Positions 28,506-37,529 of a stretch of 64,000 nucleotides of DNA are shown in pieces (within the stretch, counting starts at the first letter, position 1; every line of letters starts with the position of its first letter). Below the pieces are notes generated by a model. It saw only the letters and a program-made list of their open reading frames with translations, was not told where the DNA came from and did no database searches. Origin of the DNA: Mycolicibacterium lutetiense. Its GTDB lineage: Bacteria > Actinomycetota > Actinomycetes > Mycobacteriales > Mycobacteriaceae. The translations under genes were made by a program, and so were the position numbers. Where the stretch lies: assembly GCF_017876775.1 (NCBI RefSeq), contig NZ_JAGIOP010000002.1:3720001-3784000 (forward strand), read 5' to 3'.

Positions 28506-30560
28506 GTGGCTCTCTACCGCAAATACCGGCCGGCAAGCTTCGCGGAAGTCGTTGGCCAGGAACATGTCACCGAGCCGCTATCTACCGCGCTGACCGCGGG
28601 CCGGATCAACCACGCCTATTTGTTCTCCGGGCCACGCGGCTGCGGCAAGACATCGTCGGCGCGCATCCTGGCCCGCTCGCTCAACTGCGAACAGGGGCCG
28701 ACGCCCACACCGTGCGAGGTGTGCGATTCGTGCGTCGCACTGGCACCGAACGGTTCGGGCAATGTCGACGTCGTCGAGCTCGACGCGGCCAGCCACGGCG
28801 GTGTCGACGACACCCGCGAGCTGCGTGACCGGGCGTTCTACGCACCCGCCCAATCCCGCTACCGCATCTTCATCATCGACGAAGCGCACATGGTCACCAC
28901 GGCCGGTTTCAACGCGCTGCTCAAGATCGTCGAAGAGCCACCCGAGCACCTGATCTTCGTGTTCGCCACCACCGAACCGGAGAAGGTGCTGCCGACCATC
29001 CGGTCGCGTACGCATCACTACCCGTTCCGGCTGCTGGCTCCGCGGACCATGCGCCCGCTGCTGGAGCGCATCTGCGCCGAGGAGAACGTCCACGTCGACG
29101 ACGCGGTGTACCCGTTGGTCATCCGGGCGGGCGGCGGTTCACCCCGTGACACGCTCTCGGTGCTCGATCAGCTGCTGGCGGGCTCCGAACAGGGCGCCGA
29201 CGGCAACCACATCACCTATCAGCGGGCCCTGGCCCTGCTGGGCGCCACCGACATGGCACTCATCGACGACGCGGTCGAGGCCCTGGCCGCCGCGGACGCG
29301 GCGGCGCTGTTCGGTGCCGTCGAAGCGGTGATCGACGCCGGCCATGATCCGCGGCGGTTCGCCACCGATCTGCTGGAGCGCTTCCGCGATCTGATCGTGC
29401 TGCAGGCAGTGCCCGACGCGGTCACCCGCGGTGTCGTGGACGCGCCGGCCGATGTGCTCGAGCGGATGCGTGAGCAGGCGGCCAAGGTGGGTTCGGCCAC
29501 GCTGGCCCGCTACGCCGAGGTGGTGCACGCCGGGCTGGGCGAGATGCGCGGCGCCACCGCGCCGCGGCTGCTGCTGGAAGTGGTGTGCGCCCGGCTGCTG
29601 CTGCCCTCGGCGCATGACACCGAGTCGGCGCTGCTGCAGCGCATCGAACGCATCGAGACCCGGCTGGACATGTCGCTCCCGGCCGGTGAGGCGTCGTCGT
29701 CATCGGCGGCTCGGGCCGTCGAACCCGCCGCCGAGCCCGCCAAGACCTTCGCCCGCCGCAGCCAGGCTGCCCCGGCCGCCGCCCCTGCTGAGCCTCCTGC
29801 GCCTGCCCCCACGCCGCCCATTCCCGAACCGGTGGCTGCTCCCGAACCGGTGGCTGCTCCCGAACCGGTGGCTGCTCCCGAACCGGTGGCTGATCCCGAA
29901 CCTGTTTCCGCACCGCCCCCGCCTGCTCCGAAACCCGAGCCGGCTCCGGAACCCGAGCCCGAGCCACCACTGCCGCCGGAGCCCGACTTCGAGCCCGAGC
30001 CTGCCCCGGAACCTGAGCAGGCGCCCCAGCCGGTGCAACCATCGGTGACACCGGGGGGTGAACCCAACGCCGCTGCGGTGCGCTCGATGTGGACGACGGT
30101 GCGGGAGAAGGTGCGCGAGCGCAGCCGTACCACCGAGGTCATGCTCGCGGGCGCCATCGTGCGGGCAGTCGAGGATAAAACCCTTGTGCTGTCCCATGAC
30201 TCACCGCCGTTGGCCAAGCGGCTCACCGAGTCGCGCAATGCCGACGTGATCCGGGACGCACTGAAGGATGCACTCGGGGTGGACTGGCAGATCCGGTGTG
30301 AGGTCGGCACTGCGGAGGCGGCGCCACCGCCCCCGCCGAAAGCTACGAAGACCCCGCCACGGGTGCCCACCCGGCCGGGCCGCGTCATTCCAGAACCGGA
30401 GCCGGTGCCCGATCCCGAACCGCCGGCATCCCCGGAGGAAGAAGAGGCAGAGATGCTCGCCGAGGCTTCGCAGAGCGAGGCCGGGCCGCGTCGCGACCCC
30501 GAAGAAGTGGCACTGGAACTGCTCCAGAACGAATTGGGCGCGCGGAAGATCGAGAGCTGA
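28506..30560 (+). CDS. dnaX: DNA polymerase III subunits gamma and tau
   Basis: The 684-residue clamp-loader ATPase has Walker A GPRGCGKTS (42-50), zinc Cys61/70/73/76, a Walker B with DEAH, and a SRC-like sensor. It drives beta-clamp loading and tethers the polymerase. Residues about 400-520 are a low-complexity Pro/Glu/Ala linker containing four 18-bp tandem units. A tau-like C-terminal domain follows (MWTTVREKVRERSRTTEVML). No A-rich frameshift slip site is evident, so only the full-length form is expected. The start is GTG. Confidence 0.94.
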   Translation: MALYRKYRPASFAEVVGQEHVTEPLSTALTAGRINHAYLFSGPRGCGKTSSARILARSLNCEQGPTPTPCEVCDSCVALAPNGSGNVDVVELDAASHGGVDDTRELRDRAFYAPAQSRYRIFIIDEAHMVTTAGFNALLKIVEEPPEHLIFVFATTEPEKVLPTIRSRTHHYPFRLLAPRTMRPLLERICAEENVHVDDAVYPLVIRAGGGSPRDTLSVLDQLLAGSEQGADGNHITYQRALALLGATDMALIDDAVEALAAADAAALFGAVEAVIDAGHDPRRFATDLLERFRDLIVLQAVPDAVTRGVVDAPADVLERMREQAAKVGSATLARYAEVVHAGLGEMRGATAPRLLLEVVCARLLLPSAHDTESALLQRIERIETRLDMSLPAGEASSSSAARAVEPAAEPAKTFARRSQAAPAAAPAEPPAPAPTPPIPEPVAAPEPVAAPEPVAAPEPVADPEPVSAPPPPAPKPEPAPEPEPEPPLPPEPDFEPEPAPEPEQAPQPVQPSVTPGGEPNAAAVRSMWTTVREKVRERSRTTEVMLAGAIVRAVEDKTLVLSHDSPPLAKRLTESRNADVIRDALKDALGVDWQIRCEVGTAEAAPPPPPKATKTPPRVPTRPGRVIPEPEPVPDPEPPASPEEEEAEMLAEASQSEAGPRRDPEEVALELLQNELGARKIES
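29823..29894 (+). repeat. Four tandem 18-bp units in the dnaX linker
   Basis: Four in-frame copies of cccgaaccggtggctgct encode PEPVAA, the last one ending in PEPVAD. The first three are identical at the DNA level. Nearly identical copies suggest recent slippage and possible strain-to-strain length variation. Confidence 0.9.
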
Positions 30561-30566
30561 CGTCGC

Positions 30567-31496
30567 TCAAACTCCGCTGCCCCGGGCATATGCGCGGGGA
30601 GAGCGTCCGGTCACTCGGGTGAACGCGGTGGTGAACGCACTGGCTGACTGGTAGCCGGTCCTGGCCGCGATCTCGCCTATCGAGAGTTGTTCGGATTGCA
30701 GCATGTCTTTGGCCAGCGCTACCCGCCACTCCAGCACGTACTGCATCGGTGGCATCCCGATCGTGCTCGCGAAACGTTCCGCGAACACGGCACGGGACAT
30801 GTTCGCGGTGCGGGCCAGCTTCTCGACCGTCCAGTGCTGGGCGACGCCGTCGTGAATCTCGCGCAGCACACCGGCGAGCGGCGGATCCGAAAGCCCGGCA
30901 ATCAGGCCGTGCTCGCCGGCGGTGGGACGTTCGGTTCGGAACCGGCAGGCCTCGATCAGCAGTACCTCGACGAGCCGCTCCAAAATCGGTTCGCGGCACG
31001 GCCGTTGCGCGATCGCCTCATCGGTGATGAGTTCGACGATCCGGTTCAGGCGGCCCGAGCCGGATTCGTCGTGGCGGATGAGAATCGTTGGCGGAAGGAG
31101 CTTCACCAGCAGCCTGGCGTTGGCTCGATCGAAGCGGAAGTACCCGCCGAGCATCCGCATTGGCCCCGGTCCGTCGGTAGGCCCGTAGTGGGAATCGGCG
31201 GCCGGATGGAGCTCTACCTCGGTCGGTGCCAACGCAGGGTCGCTGGCCATCACGAAACTCGGCGTCTCGGGCAGTAGCAGGAAGTCGCCCGCGAAGAGTT
31301 CGACGGGATCGATACCGTCTGGGCTGAGCCAGCAGTTGCCCGCCAACATCAAACAGAAGGAGGGGTCGGAGTAGCGCGGCTTGCGGATGCTCCAGTCACC
31401 GGCTCCGCTGACGACCTTAGACAGCACGACCTGTGGGCGCAGCAACGGAATGACCGTCTCGAGCGGATCGGCGGCGCGGGCGATGTCAGCCGGCAT
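30567..31496 (-). CDS. AraC-family transcriptional regulator with cupin domain
   Basis: A 309-residue regulator. The N-terminal AraC-binding cupin (about 15-180) contains FAGDFLLLPETPSFVM. The C-terminal double helix-turn-helix (about 210-305) includes WTVEKLARTANMSRAVFAERF and LSIGEIAARTGYQSASAFTTAF. It starts 34 bases downstream of the stop of the SDR gene, on the same strand. It may control the SDR or act elsewhere. Confidence 0.9.
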   Translation of the reverse strand: MPADIARAADPLETVIPLLRPQVVLSKVVSGAGDWSIRKPRYSDPSFCLMLAGNCWLSPDGIDPVELFAGDFLLLPETPSFVMASDPALAPTEVELHPAADSHYGPTDGPGPMRMLGGYFRFDRANARLLVKLLPPTILIRHDESGSGRLNRIVELITDEAIAQRPCREPILERLVEVLLIEACRFRTERPTAGEHGLIAGLSDPPLAGVLREIHDGVAQHWTVEKLARTANMSRAVFAERFASTIGMPPMQYVLEWRVALAKDMLQSEQLSIGEIAARTGYQSASAFTTAFTRVTGRSPRAYARGSGV

Positions 31497-31530
31497 GCCG
31501 CCAACATATCGCCCGAGCCAGGCCGATCGC

Positions 31531-32280
31531 CTAGCCTGCTGCGCTGCCGGCCAGTGCCACCGCGTCGGCCCCGGCCGGGAACCGCAGGCGGCCAGAGGTG
31601 TCGGTCGCGGCCCGGTAGACGGTCTCGGCGACGTCGGACTCGGTGGTGAAGACGGTGGCCTGCCCGAACGCTGCCAGGATCGGCGCGGCGAACGCCTGAT
31701 ACGGCTCGGGAATCAGTCCGTCCATCCGTGTTGCACCGTTGCTGGTGAAGCTGGTCGTCGGCCCGTAGCCGGGCTCGACAAGTTTGGCCGTCACGTTCAC
31801 CGCGTCGAGCTCGAGTGCGAGCGAAGCGGTGAACCCTTCGATCGCCATCTTGCTGGCGGTGTACACCGCGGCCAAGGGCATTGCCGTCAAGGTCACGCTC
31901 GATGTCACGTTGACCATCACCCCTGATCCGCGTGCTCGCATCTGCGGCAACACAGCCTGTGTCATGGCCATCACGCCGAATGTGTTGGTCTCGAATACTT
32001 CTCGGATCGAATCCAGCGACATGGGCTCGAAGGCGCCGACGACGCCGATGCCCGCATTGTTGACCAGAACGTCGATCGGGCCACTGGCCTCGATCGCCGC
32101 CGAGATGCTGTCAGGGTCGGTTACGTCCAATGCCTGCAACTGGATTCGGCCCGAATCCGGGAGCAGCTCGGTGCGCGGCGTGCGCATCGTGGCGATCACG
32201 TTCCAACCGTTGCTGTGGAAGTGGCGGGCGGTTTCGAGTCCGTACCCTGATGAACAACCCGTGATGAGTACCGTTTTCAT
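31531..32280 (-). CDS. Short-chain dehydrogenase/reductase
   Basis: The 249-residue classical SDR has TGCSSGYG (8-15) for the cofactor, NNAG (74-77), catalytic Ser127 or Ser128, and YTASK with Tyr140 and Lys144. It probably uses NAD(P)(H) to oxidise or reduce a hydroxyl or keto group; the substrate is unknown. The AraC-type regulator follows on the same strand. Confidence 0.9.
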   Translation of the reverse strand: MKTVLITGCSSGYGLETARHFHSNGWNVIATMRTPRTELLPDSGRIQLQALDVTDPDSISAAIEASGPIDVLVNNAGIGVVGAFEPMSLDSIREVFETNTFGVMAMTQAVLPQMRARGSGVMVNVTSSVTLTAMPLAAVYTASKMAIEGFTASLALELDAVNVTAKLVEPGYGPTTSFTSNGATRMDGLIPEPYQAFAAPILAAFGQATVFTTESDVAETVYRAATDTSGRLRFPAGADAVALAGSAAG

Positions 32281-32298
32281 ATCTCAAACGGTATTGGG

Positions 32299-32358
32299 CC
32301 CGGCGAAGACGATCAATAACGAATAGTCCGAAAAATGTTATCGATCGTCTTGCCCGGG
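32299..32358 (-). terminator. 22-bp imperfect inverted repeat after the methyltransferase gene
   Basis: Arms 32299-32320 and 32337-32358 pair with three mismatches around a 16-base loop. The repeat starts 9 bases past the methyltransferase stop and ends 19 bases before the SDR start. It may be a terminator, or an operator for the SDR/AraC pair. Confidence 0.5.
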
Positions 32359-32366
32359 TTTAGGTC

Positions 32367-33680
32367 CTAGGCCGCCCACCACGGCCGGAGCGGCAGACCG
32401 CCGTCATTGCCGTGCTCGTCGAGCTTGACGGCCAGAACCTGGTGTAGCTGAACGATATTCGTCTCGAAGCCGAGCCGGGACCCGGCCATGTACAGGCCCC
32501 ACACCTTGGCGGTGGGCAGCCCGACCTCGGCGACGGCGGCGTCCCAGTGTTCGACGAGGTTGGCGCACCAGTCGCGCAGCGTCATGGCGTAATGGTGGCG
32601 CAGGTTCTCCTCGTGCACGACCTCAAGGCCGACGTCCTGCACCTCGGAGATGATGCGCCCGGAGCCGGTCAGCTCCCCGTCCGGGAACACGTAGCGGTCG
32701 ATAAACCCTCCCGCGGCCGCTCCGCTTCTGTTGTCGTGACGGGTGATGCAGTGGTTGAGCAACAGCGCGCCGGGACGCATCTTCGACTTCAGGAAACCGA
32801 AGTACGACGGGTAGTTGTGCACCCCGATGTGCTCGGTGAGGCCGATCGAGGACACCGCGTCGAAACCGGTCTCGGCGATGTCGCGGTAGTCGCCGTGCCG
32901 CACCTCGGCCAGGTCTTCGAGCCCTTCTTTGACAATGGCCTGTTGTGCCCAGCGGGCCTGCTCTTTGGACAGCGTCACCCCGAGTGCGTTGACGCCGTGG
33001 CGCGCCGCGTAACGCACCATGCCGCCCCAGCCGCAGCCGACGTCGAGCAACCGGTCGCCCGGTTGTAGCCGCAGCTTCTCGAACACCAGTCGGTACTTGT
33101 TGTCCTGTGCCTCCTCCAGGCCGGCGTCGGCGTCCGGGTAGCACGCGCAGGTGTAGGTCATCGACGGCCCGAGCACCCATTCGTAGAAGGTGTTCGACAC
33201 GTCGTAGTGGTGGTGGATCGCGTCGGCATCACGGGTCTTGCTGTGCCGCAGGCCTTCGACCACTCGCCGCCATCGCGGCAGTGCCTCCTGGGGCGGTGGC
33301 GCGATGGGCTTGAGGTGCTCGATCCCGATGGACCGGACGATGTTGGCCAGCACGCGGGCGGACGGCCGCTTGAACGCCATCTTCTCGGCCAGCGCGCACA
33401 GCAGCGGATACGGGTCGCCCGGATGTACCCCGTACATGTCCAGGTCACCGGACACATAGGCGCGGGCCAGGCCCAGATCGCCTTGGGCAGTGGCCAGGTA
33501 TGTGGTGCCGCGTGGGGTCTTGAGGTCCAGTCCGAGGGCGGCATCGCCAGGGCCGGCGGCGCTGCCGTCGTAGGCGGTGAACTTCAGGGGTTGGGACCCG
33601 GACGCGAAGATCTCCAGGATCTCGGCGAGGTTGAGCTTGTGATCGCCTGCTTCCGTCGAGTGTTCTTTGAAGGTGGTCAT
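32367..33680 (-). CDS. SAM-dependent fatty-acyl methyltransferase, cyclopropane-synthase family (Rv3720-like)
   Basis: A 437-residue Cfa-family enzyme. The SAM motif LLDVGCGWGG spans residues 211-220. YDVSNTFYEWVLGPSMTYTCACY is the lipid-site block, and EHIG plus HHYAMTLRDW are conserved near the end. It follows the FAD-oxidoreductase gene by 13 bases. Pairs of this kind (BfaB/BfaA or TmsB/TmsA) methylate oleoyl phospholipid and reduce the methylene intermediate to 10-methylstearic (tuberculostearic) acid; a plain cyclopropane synthase is the alternative. The ATG at 33680 is used because upstream codons lie in the partner's 3' end. Confidence 0.87.
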   Translation of the reverse strand: MTTFKEHSTEAGDHKLNLAEILEIFASGSQPLKFTAYDGSAAGPGDAALGLDLKTPRGTTYLATAQGDLGLARAYVSGDLDMYGVHPGDPYPLLCALAEKMAFKRPSARVLANIVRSIGIEHLKPIAPPPQEALPRWRRVVEGLRHSKTRDADAIHHHYDVSNTFYEWVLGPSMTYTCACYPDADAGLEEAQDNKYRLVFEKLRLQPGDRLLDVGCGWGGMVRYAARHGVNALGVTLSKEQARWAQQAIVKEGLEDLAEVRHGDYRDIAETGFDAVSSIGLTEHIGVHNYPSYFGFLKSKMRPGALLLNHCITRHDNRSGAAAGGFIDRYVFPDGELTGSGRIISEVQDVGLEVVHEENLRHHYAMTLRDWCANLVEHWDAAVAEVGLPTAKVWGLYMAGSRLGFETNIVQLHQVLAVKLDEHGNDGGLPLRPWWAA

Positions 33681-33693
33681 CGCTGTTCTCCGT

Positions 33694-35073
33694 TCATCGG
33701 CGCAGGACGGCTTTCGAATACAGGTCAAACAGTCGCGAATCGGGGTCGTAGGATTTCTTGAGTGTCTGGTAGGCCTCGCCGCCGTAGAGTTCGTCGAAAT
33801 CCTCACGCGGATAATAGGAATCCGAATACAGGGATTTGTGCCCGTCGAGTTCGCTGACCTTGGCCTCGATCAGCTTGTTGGTGTGGCCTTCGACCGGTCC
33901 GACCGGCACCGAGGACCAGAATCCGACGTTGACGTACGTGTGATGGGGCCGTAGTGGGTAGAGCGGCCAGCAGGATTCCTCGCGTAACCGGAGGGGGCAC
34001 AGCCAGATCGGTTCGATCGGCACGTTCTTCAGGAACCAGTTCAAGAATGCCGCGCAGTTTTCCAGCGGTACCTCGATGTCCTGCACCACCCGCTCGCGGG
34101 GCGGGCGTCCATGGCGTTTCTCGATCCGGTCGGCGATGTCGAACCGCTGGTCGTAGCCGACCAGCTTCCAGTAGAAGCTGCTGCGGCGCAGCTTGCGTGG
34201 CCAGAACCGACGGATCGTCGGGTTCTGTGCGCCGAATGCCCGTGAACACCAGAACCAGTCGGTGTCCCATCGCCACAGGTAATCGTGAATCGTCAGCCGG
34301 TCGTGCTTTTCACCCTGCGCGTGCTGGATCGAGCGGTAGTAGATGTTCTGGCCGGTGTAGTCGCTGACCGGGCCAGGTGTCGTCGTCTTGAAGCCGACGC
34401 ACAGATAGCTTTCGTCGGCGCTGAACACGACGCCGTCGAGGTAATCGACGGGCTCGCCGTCGAGTCCACCGGTCTCGATGATCCGATCCATCGCCGAGAC
34501 CAGCCCGGCCAGTGAGTGAAAGCGCAGGTGACGCAGGGCGACAAAGGGTGTGACCGGCTCGAGTTCGATCCGTAGCCGGGTCGAATAGCCCAGCGTGCCA
34601 TAGGAGTTCGGGAATGTCCGAAACAGTTCGGAATGCTGGTCCGGCGATGCGGTGACGATTTCGCCTGCCCCGGTGAGGATGTCCATCTCCAGCACCGATT
34701 CGTGCGGCAGACCATTGCGGAACGACGTCGACTCGATGCCCAGCCCGGTGACCGCACCACCCAGCGTGATGGTCTTGAGTTGCGGCACCACCAGGGGGGC
34801 CAGACCGTGCGGCAGCGTCGCCGCCACCAGATTCTCATAGGTGCACATGCCTGCCACGTCGGCGGTACGGGCTTCGACGTCGACCGCGATCACATTGGTC
34901 AGCCCCGATACGTCCAGACCCTTGACATCGCTGCGATCTCGCGCACGGAACAGATTCGACGTGGGCTTGGCAAGCCGCACCGTCGAATTGGGCGGTATGG
35001 CGCGGTAACTGTCCAGGAGGCGCTGCACGCCTAGGGCATGGGCAGCTTGTGCGTCAGTCGTAGCAACAGACAC
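33694..35073 (-). CDS. FAD-binding oxidoreductase, DHCR24-like (Rv3719-like)
   Basis: The 459-residue protein has a vanillyl-alcohol-oxidase type FAD domain. ITLGGAVTGLGIESTSFRNGLPHE holds the FAD-contact glycines, and FPNSYGTLGYSTRLRIEL follows. The C-terminal half, with Trp/Tyr-rich blocks, resembles DHCR24/diminuto sterol reductases. As first gene of the pair with the methyltransferase, it is the likely reductase of the methylene-fatty-acid intermediate (TmsA/BfaA role). The start is GTG. Confidence 0.85.
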   Translation of the reverse strand: MSVATTDAQAAHALGVQRLLDSYRAIPPNSTVRLAKPTSNLFRARDRSDVKGLDVSGLTNVIAVDVEARTADVAGMCTYENLVAATLPHGLAPLVVPQLKTITLGGAVTGLGIESTSFRNGLPHESVLEMDILTGAGEIVTASPDQHSELFRTFPNSYGTLGYSTRLRIELEPVTPFVALRHLRFHSLAGLVSAMDRIIETGGLDGEPVDYLDGVVFSADESYLCVGFKTTTPGPVSDYTGQNIYYRSIQHAQGEKHDRLTIHDYLWRWDTDWFWCSRAFGAQNPTIRRFWPRKLRRSSFYWKLVGYDQRFDIADRIEKRHGRPPRERVVQDIEVPLENCAAFLNWFLKNVPIEPIWLCPLRLREESCWPLYPLRPHHTYVNVGFWSSVPVGPVEGHTNKLIEAKVSELDGHKSLYSDSYYPREDFDELYGGEAYQTLKKSYDPDSRLFDLYSKAVLRR

Positions 35074-35138
35074 ACATATACGCTAGTCGGAGGTTGCCAA
35101 CGATGCACCCGCAGACACGAGCAAAAGGAGTTTCAGTC

Positions 35139-35579
35139 ATGGGACAGGTCAGTGCGGTCAGCACGGTTCTGATCAACGCCGAGCCGGCCGCGGTGTTCGC
35201 CGCGATCGCGGACTACCAGACCGTGCGCCCGAAGATCCTTTCCTCGCACTACCGTGACTACCAGGTGCTCGAGGGTGGTCAGGGTGCGGGCACGGTGGCC
35301 AGCTGGAAGCTGCAGGCGACCGAGTCCCGGGTGCGTGACATCAAGGCGTCGGTGGACGTTGCCGGCCACACGGTGATCGAGAAGGACGCGAACTCCAGCC
35401 TGGTGACCAACTGGACCGTTGCCCCGGCGGGCGCCGGATCGTCGGTCAACCTCAAGACCAGCTGGACCGGTGCCGGCGGGGTCAAGGGCTTCTTCGAGAA
35501 GACTTTCGCACCGCTGGGCCTGCGCAAGATCCAGGACGAGGTGCTGGCCAACCTGAAGAAGGAAGTGGAGGGCGCGTAG
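35139..35579 (+). CDS. SRPBCC (polyketide cyclase/START-like) protein, Rv3718c-like
   Basis: A 146-residue helix-grip protein with a hydrophobic ligand pocket. It has VLINAEPAAVFAAIADYQT at the start and a C-terminal long helix (KIQDEVLANLKKEVEGA). AAAAGGAG precedes the ATG. It is divergent from the fatty-acyl methyltransferase/reductase pair across 65 bases, so a lipid ligand is a reasonable guess. The actual function is unknown. Confidence 0.82.
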   Translation: MGQVSAVSTVLINAEPAAVFAAIADYQTVRPKILSSHYRDYQVLEGGQGAGTVASWKLQATESRVRDIKASVDVAGHTVIEKDANSSLVTNWTVAPAGAGSSVNLKTSWTGAGGVKGFFEKTFAPLGLRKIQDEVLANLKKEVEGA

Positions 35580-35603
35580 CCCCCGACCATCGAGGACGGC
35601 GGG

Positions 35604-36380
35604 CTATCGTTGCTGTCCGCCGGCCTGGGTGCCCAGGTAGGCCACGACGCCGCGGGCGATGGCCTCGGCGTACTTCTGCTGACCGTCCGGGGTCTTCATC
35701 AGGCTGGAGTCGACCGGGTTCTTCATGTTGCCGCATTCGACGAGGATCGACGGGAACTGCGCCAGGTTGAGCCCGGCGATGTCCGAGCGGGCGTCCAGGC
35801 CACCGGAACCGATATAGGTGGCGGGCGGGATACCCGACGCGGACAGTTGATCGCGCATGGTCTTGGCAAACTGCACTGACGGTCCGGCCTGCGTGTTGTT
35901 CAGCGGCGGCGAAGAGTAGAGCACGTGGAAGCCGCGACCGTTGGCCGGGCCGCCGTCGGCGTGGATGGAGACGATGGCGTTGGGGCGCAGCGCGTTGGCC
36001 ATCGATGCGCGTTCGTCGACGCACGGTCCCAGCGCGTTGTCGTTGCCGCGGGACATCGCGGTGCGCACCCCCATCTGGTTAAGGATGGCGCGAACCCGCA
36101 GGGTGGTGTCCCACGTGAAGGTGTGCTCGGGGTATCCGTCCTCGGTGGAGGTGCCGCTGGCCTGGCAGTCCTTGGTGCCGCCGCGGCCCGTCGGCACCTG
36201 GCGGCTGATCGATCCGTCGTTGGCGCCGTTGTGGCCGGGATCGAGGAAGACGATCATGCCGGCGATGTTCGAGGGGGCGGCGTTGGCGTGGGGAGCGTCG
36301 ACGGTCGCGGAGGCGGCCGCAGCGATGACCACGCTACTGACAATTGAGGCGCCGACACGCACGCAGGCTGGGACTCGCAC
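35604..36380 (-). CDS. ami1: N-acetylmuramoyl-L-alanine amidase (Rv3717/Ami1-type)
   Basis: The 258-residue zinc amidase cuts the bond between muramic acid and the stem peptide. Metal ligands are His50 (DPGHNG), Glu85 (YPEHTF) and His140 (SIHADGG), with catalytic Glu215 (LVECGN). Cys72 and Cys120 can form the disulfide seen in the family. A hydrophobic leader up to about residue 35 directs export. It has no separate peptidoglycan-binding domain. The start is uncertain; GTG 36380 gives a normal signal peptide, and GTG 36401 is an alternative. Confidence 0.88.
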   Translation of the reverse strand: MRVPACVRVGASIVSSVVIAAAASATVDAPHANAAPSNIAGMIVFLDPGHNGANDGSISRQVPTGRGGTKDCQASGTSTEDGYPEHTFTWDTTLRVRAILNQMGVRTAMSRGNDNALGPCVDERASMANALRPNAIVSIHADGGPANGRGFHVLYSSPPLNNTQAGPSVQFAKTMRDQLSASGIPPATYIGSGGLDARSDIAGLNLAQFPSILVECGNMKNPVDSSLMKTPDGQQKYAEAIARGVVAYLGTQAGGQQR

Positions 36381-36494
36381 GGGCGCCACGCTAGCCCGCA
36401 CGCCGACTAGGCTGAAAGCTCGAATCGCCGCCGACAGGCGAGAGCAACCAAGTCGAGACCAAGACGCAATCAACACGGCAAGGGGACCCAGTCA

Positions 36495-36827
36495 ATGCAA
36501 CCCGGAGGCACACCCGACATGTCGGCCCTGCTGGCGCAGGCGCAGCAGGTACAGCAGCAGCTCATGGAGGCGCAGGAGGCGCTGGCCAACTCCGAGGTGC
36601 ACGGCCAGGCCGGTGGCGGACTGGTGCAGGTCACGGTCAAGGGCAGCGGTGAGGTGATCGCGGTGGCCATCGACCCGAAGGTGATCGATCCGTCCGATCC
36701 CGAGACCCTGCAGGATCTCATCGTCGGCGCCCTCGCGGATGCCTCCAATCAGGTGAACACCCTGGCCCAGAGCCGGTTGGGTCCGCTGGCCGGCGGTCTG
36801 GGCGGGTTCGGACTTCCGGGGCTGTGA
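36495..36827 (+). CDS. ybaB: YbaB/EbfC nucleoid-associated protein
   Basis: A 110-residue DNA-binding protein with the YbaB core ([26 protein letters not shown]) and a Gly-rich C-terminus. It is typically a dimer that coats DNA. RecR begins immediately after its stop (TGA then GTG), the conserved ybaB-recR arrangement. AAGGGGA lies upstream of the ATG. Confidence 0.92.
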   Translation: MQPGGTPDMSALLAQAQQVQQQLMEAQEALANSEVHGQAGGGLVQVTVKGSGEVIAVAIDPKVIDPSDPETLQDLIVGALADASNQVNTLAQSRLGPLAGGLGGFGLPGL

Positions 36828-37439
36828 GTGTTTGAAGGCCCGGTTCAGGATCTGATCGACGAGCTCGGCAAGCTGCCGGGGATCGGGCCCAAGAGCGCGC
36901 AGCGGATCGCCTTTCACCTGCTGAGCGTCGAGCCGCCCGACATCGATCGGCTGACCGCGGTGTTGGGTCGCGTCCGTGACGGCGTCACCTTCTGCGCGGT
37001 GTGCGGCAACGTCTCCGATGAGGAGCGTTGCCGGATCTGCAAGGATTCGCGCCGCGATGCCTCGTTGATCTGCGTCGTCGAGGAACCCAAGGATGTGCAG
37101 GCCGTCGAGCGCACCCGTGAGTTCCGCGGCCGCTATCACGTCCTGGGTGGGGCACTGGATCCGCTATCCGGTGTCGGGCCCGATCAGTTGCGCATCCGGG
37201 AATTGCTCAACCGGATCGGTGAACGCGTCGACGGCGTCGACGTGGCCGAGGTGATCATCGCCACCGACCCGAACACCGAGGGTGAAGCGACCGCGACGTA
37301 TCTGGTCCGGATGCTGCGCGATATCCCCGGCCTGTCCGTCACCCGCATCGCCTCGGGCCTGCCGATGGGTGGTGACCTGGAGTTCGCCGACGAGCTCACT
37401 CTGAGCCGGGCATTGGCCGGCCGCCGCGCCATGGCTTGA
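36828..37439 (+). CDS. recR: Recombination mediator RecR
   Basis: The 203-residue protein helps load RecA at gaps with RecF and RecO. It has a helix-hairpin-helix ([17 protein letters not shown], 16-32), a zinc finger C56-x2-C59-x8-C68-x2-C71, and a Toprim domain ([17 protein letters not shown] onward). The GTG start is directly coupled to ybaB. Confidence 0.95.
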   Translation: MFEGPVQDLIDELGKLPGIGPKSAQRIAFHLLSVEPPDIDRLTAVLGRVRDGVTFCAVCGNVSDEERCRICKDSRRDASLICVVEEPKDVQAVERTREFRGRYHVLGGALDPLSGVGPDQLRIRELLNRIGERVDGVDVAEVIIATDPNTEGEATATYLVRMLRDIPGLSVTRIASGLPMGGDLEFADELTLSRALAGRRAMA

Positions 37440-37529
37440 TTGCTTGCGCCGAGTGCGACGCAGACGTCGTTTCGCCGCCCCACGAACGACGCCAGCGTCA
37501 CACTCGACGACGTCGGTAGCGTCGGAGCC

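Noticed and set aside
29823..29894. Possible CRISPR or minisatellite
   Set aside because: The units are in frame inside dnaX with no spacers; it is a coding repeat.
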